DNA from: Asterionellopsis glacialis
Lineage: Eukaryota; Bacillariophyta; Plagiogrammaphyceae; Rhaphoneidales; Asterionellopsidaceae
Length of the DNA stretch: 14,361 nt
NCBI GenBank assembly: GCA_014885115.2
Contig: WKLE02005283.1
Location: 1-14,361 of the forward strand
Reading direction: 5' to 3'
Shown piece by piece: positions 9,756-14,361 of this stretch. Each line of letters starts with the position of its first letter. Positions within the stretch are counted from its first letter, which is position 1. The position numbers were made by a program, and so were the translations under genes. Below the pieces are notes generated by a model that saw only the letters and a program-made list of their open reading frames with translations, was not told the origin of the DNA and did not search any database.

Positions 9756-10154
9756 TTAAACGCTTATATCAGGTTCGAAATATATCAAATTGGAAGAAGC
9801 ATTGTCTTGCAATGCAAAAATATTCTTGTGTTGCAAAAGATGACCACCACCAGCAAAAATGTTTCTTGTCGTTGCAACAATACCACCATCTATTGTTGTA
9901 CGTTGTAGATCTTCACAACAATCAGAACTATTAGAACAAGGTTCATCCTTTTCGATACAAGTTGGCGATGATGATGTTGTTCTTGTTGTTCTCTCTCGGA
10001 CTTTTTTGGAAAGTATCTTTTGAACCCCCGTCCACTTTTTTGATGCCCGATCGGAGAAACAAATAATGTTAAGCGCAACGCAGTCAGTGTTCTTCTTGGT
10101 AATACGGAAACTCATACAACTTCGTTCCATCGCCGGCACTACTGCATTCCACAT
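9756..10154 (-). other. N-terminal open segment of the Pro/Ser gene with Cys cluster
   Basis: This is an open frame of about 133 codons ending at TAA 9756. The frame resumes at once with Pro/Ser sequence, so it looks like the 5' part of the repeat gene. The first ATG is at 10154, and an in-frame TAG sits at 10167-10169. It contains a Cys pattern C-X6-C-X5-CC followed by a Gly-rich stretch. The remaining Cys residues of a typical disulphide-knot fold are not seen. There is no hydrophobic signal sequence at the ATG, so an upstream exon is possible. Confidence 0.4.
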
Positions 10155-10169
10155 CAAGAAAGCTATCTA

Positions 10170-10930
10170 TCTTGCCATAATAATGAGAACCCTTTCAAAA
10201 ATTATGATACTAACTAATTATTATTCACATGAAAAGGACATTTAATTTTCTAATATGATTGTATAGGTATTTGAGGACCTGCATAAAATCAAATGGCTTG
10301 GATTTCTCTACATACACATTATTGAACATACAAATACGGTACTCGAAAAAAGGTTGGTTGGCGTGTTTGAAAATGCAGGTGGTGTTCTTGATTGGTTCTG
10401 CAGTAGGATGTCTGACATCGTTCTTTTCAGGAGTAGAATATATACAGTAGTTGTTCATCATCACGTCATCAATAATTAATGTAACAAAATTGAGCGAACT
10501 GCCAAGAAGTTGCATTCGCGAATTCGCGGGAGGATATCGCGCACTCCCACTGTCGAATATTTCATGGTTCCTAAATAATATCAATTACTTAGGATCGTTG
10601 AACAGCGCATCGGCACTACCTGCCAACCAATCACAACCACCTCAACGCTTTTATTTATATTCATTCGGCGTACTCAGCGCTACTCATCACCGTGTGTGAC
10701 AACGACCCCAACAGACAAAAACAGTGAGTGTGATGGCACAGGCATATCACGGTCATAACAAGAACACGCCGCAAAGAAGTTTTGACACAGGTATTATCAC
10801 GGCAGTCCCGAATGCAACTTCTCTCCTCTGCCAATTGACACCATTCTAATAAGATAGACAGCTCGTACAGTATATATTCCAAGCGAGTCTTTCAAGACTA
10901 GAAAATCGGAACACTATTTTTTTGAGAACT
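10170..10930. other. AT-rich spacer between divergent genes
   Basis: This separates the minus-strand Pro/Ser gene from the plus-strand small secreted protein and so should hold both upstream regions. An open frame at 10225-10584 on the minus strand lacks an ATG at its left-most start and shows no family. A perfect 12-base palindrome, CGCGAATTCGCG, lies at 10517-10528. I see no RNA gene. Confidence 0.4.
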
Positions 10931-10933
10931 AGA

Positions 10934-10943
10934 CATATATATC
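10934..10943 (+). promoter_or_regulatory. TATA-like element upstream of the small secreted protein
   Basis: CATATATATC lies about 70-80 bases before the ATG at 11013, a reasonable distance for a TATA element with a short leader. Other TATA-like words occur near 10868 and 10980, so the choice is uncertain. Confidence 0.25.
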
Positions 10944-11012
10944 ACGATTAGACTTGTACCTACACCAAACACATCATCATATATAACACTAATCAATACA
11001 GCTATTACAACC

Positions 11013-11381
11013 ATGAAGAGTACGATGACAAGACGGCGCACCGTATCAACACTAGCGGCTACAATTATCTTATTGCTAGCACAAAGAATACCATTGACAA
11101 GTGCACAATTACGAGGAGGATTAGGGAATGGTATTCCTCAATCAAATGATCAAATACTGGACAATGGTATACTGCCAGGAGACGTACGATTACTTCGTCG
11201 CCGTGGTGGCGGCGGTGGTGTATTGTTTGATTTAGATTTAAACGTTGAACATGATATGACAAGAAGAAAAAGAAGAATGGATACTACAGATGATCAACAA
11301 CAACAAGTACAACAAACAAGCATTGATTACAATACTATGGTTGTCCTGAATGATAAACCAAATGCATCACCTGAAATATAG
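11013..11381 (+). CDS. Small secreted Arg/Gly-rich protein, 122 aa
   Basis: The ATG lies in a good context (ACAACCATG). Residues 1-31 make a clear signal peptide: a basic start (MTRRRT), a hydrophobic core (TLAATIILLL) and a likely cut after Ser-Ala at 30-31. The mature part begins QLRGGLGNG. It is low in complexity, with a basic/Gly run at 59-69 (RLLRRRGGGGG), a polybasic site RRKRR at 84-88 and a Gln run at 95-98. There are no cysteines. The polybasic stretches resemble proprotein-convertase sites, so a processed peptide precursor is possible, but this is inference. I recognise no family. It ends at TAG 11379-11381. Single-exon structure is assumed. Confidence 0.6.
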   Translation: MKSTMTRRRTVSTLAATIILLLAQRIPLTSAQLRGGLGNGIPQSNDQILDNGILPGDVRLLRRRGGGGGVLFDLDLNVEHDMTRRKRRMDTTDDQQQQVQQTSIDYNTMVVLNDKPNASPEI

Positions 11382-11840
11382 TCTCGTTCTAGCTAGCTAG
11401 TTAGTGCATCAGGCTATGATGATGTATATTCGCAATGGCGTACTCATTTACTTTTTGTAAGATTCTTTAGAAAGGAGCTCCTTCAACACATTCAACATTT
11501 TTATTACCTCGCAGATAGACAAAAAAACATAAGTGAACAATCACTTTTGTAAAATATCATTTTGTGCAAAGGTACCTAAAAAAATGCCAAATCATCGAAA
11601 GGGCCCTTCATGAAAAGTAACCAGACTCACCAAAAAAAAAGAATATCATTTTCGGAATAGACTGCGTTTCGCTCCTCTATGCTCCCTTCTGGTGTATTGG
11701 ACTGCGCAGGTATTTGTTGCGTTGTTGCCATGAAATTTGAAACTACACAGCAACAGCAATGGCAATTCGAACTGTACAAACTCATTGGAACATAAAAAAT
11801 GAATTCCCATTTGAAAAACTTGTATTCATTTGCATTAGTT
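11382..11840. other. Intergenic stretch between convergent genes
   Basis: This holds the 3' untranslated regions of the small secreted protein (+) and the GPKOW-like gene (-). It includes A-rich runs near 11630 but no supported coding frame, RNA gene or repeat. Confidence 0.45.
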
Positions 11841-11846
11841 TTTATT
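11841..11846 (-). promoter_or_regulatory. AATAAA polyadenylation-type signal after GPKOW-like gene
   Basis: TTTATT on the plus strand reads AATAAA on the minus strand, directly after the distal TGA at 11848. Its position after the distal rather than the internal stop agrees with the longer frame being the real gene end, though the motif is common in AT-rich DNA. Confidence 0.3.
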
Positions 11847-11847
11847 T

Positions 11848-14049
11848 TCATCCCATCGCCATGTCATCGTCTAACGGTCCGCACCATTCCGCTATATCAT
11901 CCAAGGACAATGTCAGTAAACTCATGTCTTCAAATATTTGGATAATACCTTTCCCCGTTTTTGAATTGCGTTCCATCAATTGTCCTTTGGTATATTTATG
12001 ACGTCCTGTCAACACAATCGCATTCCCACCTACCTTGGGTAAGGCAGTTTCTAAATGACGATCCGCAACCTTATCCAACACTACACCACCACCACCACCA
12101 TCCGACATCATTTGCAATGTACCGTATGCACCACCATGTGTTACATCTAAAACTAAAGCCTTTTGTTAGTACTGATGACTACCATAACGTTTCGATATGA
12201 CGCGAACACGGATATTAGGGATTAACCATCGCTCGGGTGTTACCGTGTCATGGTGGTTGTCACTTTTGTCACGGTATTTTTCGGAGCTTCGTTTGCCGTT
12301 GTCATCTCTTCGTATTCGTTTCGAATCACGATCATAATCATTGTATTCTCCCTTATCGTCATCATTGCGACGTGAGGATGATGATTTACGTTTGACACTA
12401 CTACTAGACCGAGAGTCTCGATACTCGTCATCATGATTGTCACGTCTCCCCTCATTTCTATCGCTACGTCTTGGTTTTCTGTCATCATAATCATCTCGGC
12501 GACTTGACCTCTGTCGTCGTCGATCATCACCATCATCATATCTATCACTGCGACTTGACCGCTCTTGTCGTCGTCGTCGTCGATCATCATCTCTATAATA
12601 ATCTTCTTCATCTCGTCTTAATCGCCGTCTATCATTACTATCATGTTCCTCCCTGCGACTTGATCTCGGGTTATCACTAGCATTGTGGTAGTCTCGATCA
12701 TGACTAGACCGTCGATCATAGCTATCTCTGTCATGATCTCGTTCGTCCCGTCTCGCTCTTCGTTGTTGTGTACCATCATGATCACTGTGGCCAACATCCT
12801 CCTTGGAAGCCTTTTCGATTTGATTATTCTTATGATCATTGTTATTATTATTGGTTTTAGCCAATGGTGTATCAACCCATGGTTGTTCATTCAAGTCTTC
12901 ACGGCTCACCAAATGTACGTCACCACGCTTCACAGATGTTGTTTGATTGGAATGTTCATATTGTACCAATACACGATTTAATCCAGGTACACCCATGAGC
13001 TGAATCATTTTGGCACGACTACTTTGGTGTTCTTTCTCTCCAGTCACAAGCACCTCCACAATGCTACCATTTTGTAATGTACGTTGTTTATCCTTGGCAA
13101 GTTGTTCCTGTCGTTTGATTTCATATTCCTTACGTTGTTGTTCCTCTTGTTCTTTACGTTTCAATTGATCTGGACGTAACATTTTCTTGTTGGAGAAGGA
13201 TGTCGATAATTTAGGTGTCGCCCCTAAACCTAATCGATGTGGACGTGGTAAGGACATACTGTCATTCTTTTTCAAAGTACCACCACCATTGCCATTCCCT
13301 GCCCAACCCATACCACGCAACATGGCAGCACCAAATTCTGTAATGGGTACATTCTCATACACATCCGATTCGACAGGTATATCTTCCGGACGATTCTGTA
13401 AATCTTTTTGAAATTGATCTTTATCCTTATTGGATTCATTCTTTTCATCTTCTTTCTTAAAGGTATCTTTGGTACCCTCAATGACGAAATCACCTTTACT
13501 TGAAAAATTAGTCGCACCATCACCTGTCATGTCCTCCTTTTGATCAAAATGATTTGCAGCTTGTTCCATTAAAGCTTGCGCTGCCTTGTCATCTTCTGTT
13601 TCCATGCCAATACCACCAACACCACCATCCACCTTTGTGGTTTTAAACATAGTGATACCTTTCTGTGTCTTGTCGTCAAGTTCTTTGTCGTGTGTGATGG
13701 TTGTCTCGTTCGTCGTTGCTGTTGTGGCTGATTTTCCACTATCGGCGAGTAAACTATTCCGATTATCACTGGGCAATGGAATGACAAGAGGTTCTGTACG
13801 ACGACTCCTTATTTTTTTCTTGGTATCCTCTACTACTTGACCAAATTCAGATGCATTCACTTGTAGTAAAGAAGAAGAAGGTTTTTTCTTTTTTCGTTTT
13901 CCAAGAGAAAACGCTACCTTATTGCTATCATTATTGGTATTGTCATTAACAGTAATGCTCTTCTTTTCCTTGTAATTGTCGTCGTCGTTGTTGTTGTCGT
14001 CGTCGTTGTTGTTGTCGTCGCCATTATTCGTATTGCTATTGTGGCTCAT
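11848..14049 (-). CDS. GPKOW: GPKOW/MOS2/Spp2-like spliceosomal G-patch and KOW protein, with internal TAA
   Basis: Homologues bind and stimulate the spliceosomal helicase DHX16/Prp2 in the nucleus. The start is ATG 14049; a longer frame to 14067 begins with TTG. Residues counted from that ATG are: Asp/Asn repeats (about 10-26); a LGKRKKKK basic patch near 49-56; a G-patch at about 229-275 with the signature ITEFGAAMLRGMGW; a KOW domain near 329-389; an Arg/Asp/Ser-rich region at 429-594; then WLIPNIRVRVISKRYG, which opens the last KOW region. At residue 628 the frame meets TAA (12166-12168). The next 105 codons continue in frame as clear family sequence (QKALVLDV, LETALPKVGG, VLTGRHKYTKGQLMER, DDIAEWCG) and end at TGA 11848-11850. 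Plant MOS2 has Tyr-Leu-Gln-Lys at this point, so TAA probably replaces a Leu codon (TTA). The terminated product would be 627 aa without the C-terminal KOW. Family identity is secure; whether full-length protein is made is open. Confidence 0.85.
13978..14019 (-). repeat. 18-bp coding minisatellite (Asp3-Asn3)
   Basis: The plus strand shows three GTC then three GTT triplets, repeated twice with a partial third copy. On the minus strand this encodes Asp-Asp-Asp-Asn-Asn-Asn blocks near the N terminus of the GPKOW-like protein. Such triplet tracts vary in length by slippage without breaking the frame. Confidence 0.8.
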
Positions 14050-14361
14050 GGAAAAACGTACAAGCAAGTATATTCTGCTCTTGTTATGATTGCTGTGATT
14101 TTTGCTGGTCTCTCTTTCCCAATACCTGTCAGTCTCAAGTTTGTAGACGGGAGATACGGACTAGAATACGACCTGAACACAAGATAGATAGATGGCAAGT
14201 ACGACGCTAAGTTGTGCCTGTGTGTGTGTGATCCGCTCCAGTCTCTTGGCCGCGGTGAGACTTGGCATCATAATATGCGGTTCGTATCTCGGAATCTGCC
14301 CCGCTTTACCTAAAAATTGGGATAGAATTTTTTTTTAAAATCCATGACAGGGAGTGCTAGC
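14050..14361. other. Upstream region of the GPKOW-like gene
   Basis: About 310 bases lie before the GPKOW-like ATG and should hold its promoter. Visible items are a short GATA repeat near 14185, a TG repeat near 14220-14229 and an A/T run near 14328-14340. No clear TATA box or other gene is seen. Confidence 0.35.

Larger units (their letters stand above)
7345..10154 (-). pseudogene. Decayed Pro/Ser-repeat protein with C-terminal lectin-like domain
   Basis: Three parts read in order on the minus strand. Residues from the ATG at 10154 contain a Cys cluster (C-X6-C-X5-CC near 9940-9900). Next come about 450 codons of Pro/Ser repeats. Last is a non-repetitive domain (about 8100-7345) whose pattern of VVVATP, a middle strand and VVVEGNYEE resembles H-type lectin-like beta domains. 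The frame is broken by TAA at 9756-9758, a frame change near 9687-9697, TAA at 9281-9283, TAG at 8612-8614, TGA at 8348-8350, and a 4-base GGTG duplication near 8198-8206. Coding sequence of the same type resumes after each break. Sister repeat copies carry Ser codons (TCN) at the repeat stops. The closing piece, 8232-7345, is still open for 295 codons from an ATG. Such proteins in diatoms are usually secreted or wall-associated; no signal peptide is visible, so the true 5' end may be missing. The domain name is tentative. Confidence 0.7.

Noticed and set aside
9771..9782. GGTTCGAAAT resembling a tRNA B box
   Set aside because: No matching A box, acceptor stem or cloverleaf could be folded around it.
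7345..10154. Alternative genetic code explaining the many in-frame stops
   Set aside because: All three stop codons appear as lesions, and the GMC, small secreted and GPKOW-like frames end at ordinary TAG or TGA stops, so reassignment is not supported.
10225..10584. 119-codon minus-strand open frame as a gene
   Set aside because: Its leftmost start is TTG, it lies in AT-rich spacer, and no motif or splice site supports it.
12240..12890. Other open frames over the RS/RD-rich region
   Set aside because: They are shadows of a low-complexity coding tract of the GPKOW-like gene and read as Met/Ile/Val-rich nonsense.
14050..14067. Six-codon N-terminal extension of the GPKOW-like protein
   Set aside because: The extension starts at TTG; the first ATG in frame is at 14049 and is the simpler start.

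Overview
This is a eukaryotic nuclear window, most likely from a diatom or another stramenopile. The reasons are a short GT-AG intron inside a protein gene, a spliceosomal GPKOW/MOS2-type gene, a remnant of an RNase H-bearing non-LTR retrotransposon, and a secreted-type protein built from Pro-Ser repeats (PS-x-x-PS), a protein class I associate with diatoms. The lineage call is inference; no marker gene settles it. No tRNA, rRNA, CRISPR array or bacterial-style operon was found.

Layout. 1-940 (+): a broken or spliced unknown gene with a lysine-rich front and an acidic tail, and one good candidate intron. 1460-3765 (-): the 3' part of a non-LTR retrotransposon ORF (RNase H domain, then a Cys/His knuckle), inactivated by in-frame stops and a frameshift, with the reverse transcriptase part missing. 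3766-5386: mostly intergenic, with an orphan Cys-rich open frame (4134-4442, -), a TATA box with a candidate 5' intron, and a small ORF at 4989-5177. 5387-7150 (+): an intact two-exon secreted-type GMC oxidoreductase of 558 aa, the clearest complete gene here. 7345-10154 (-), convergent with it: a decayed three-part protein gene (N-terminal Cys cluster, about eight to nine 52-residue Pro/Ser repeats, C-terminal beta-rich lectin-like domain) with four serine-to-stop changes and two frameshifts. 10170-11012: AT-rich spacer. 11013-11381 (+): a small arginine-rich secreted protein. 11848-14049 (-): a GPKOW/MOS2/Spp2 spliceosome factor with G-patch, KOW, RS/RD-rich region and second KOW, interrupted by one TAA codon just inside the last domain.

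The genes do not form a pathway. The main theme is single in-frame stops in otherwise well-preserved coding frames (retroelement, Pro/Ser gene, GPKOW). For the first two, pseudogenisation is the simplest reading. For GPKOW, a single-copy type housekeeping factor, the stop is harder to explain and is the observation most worth following up.
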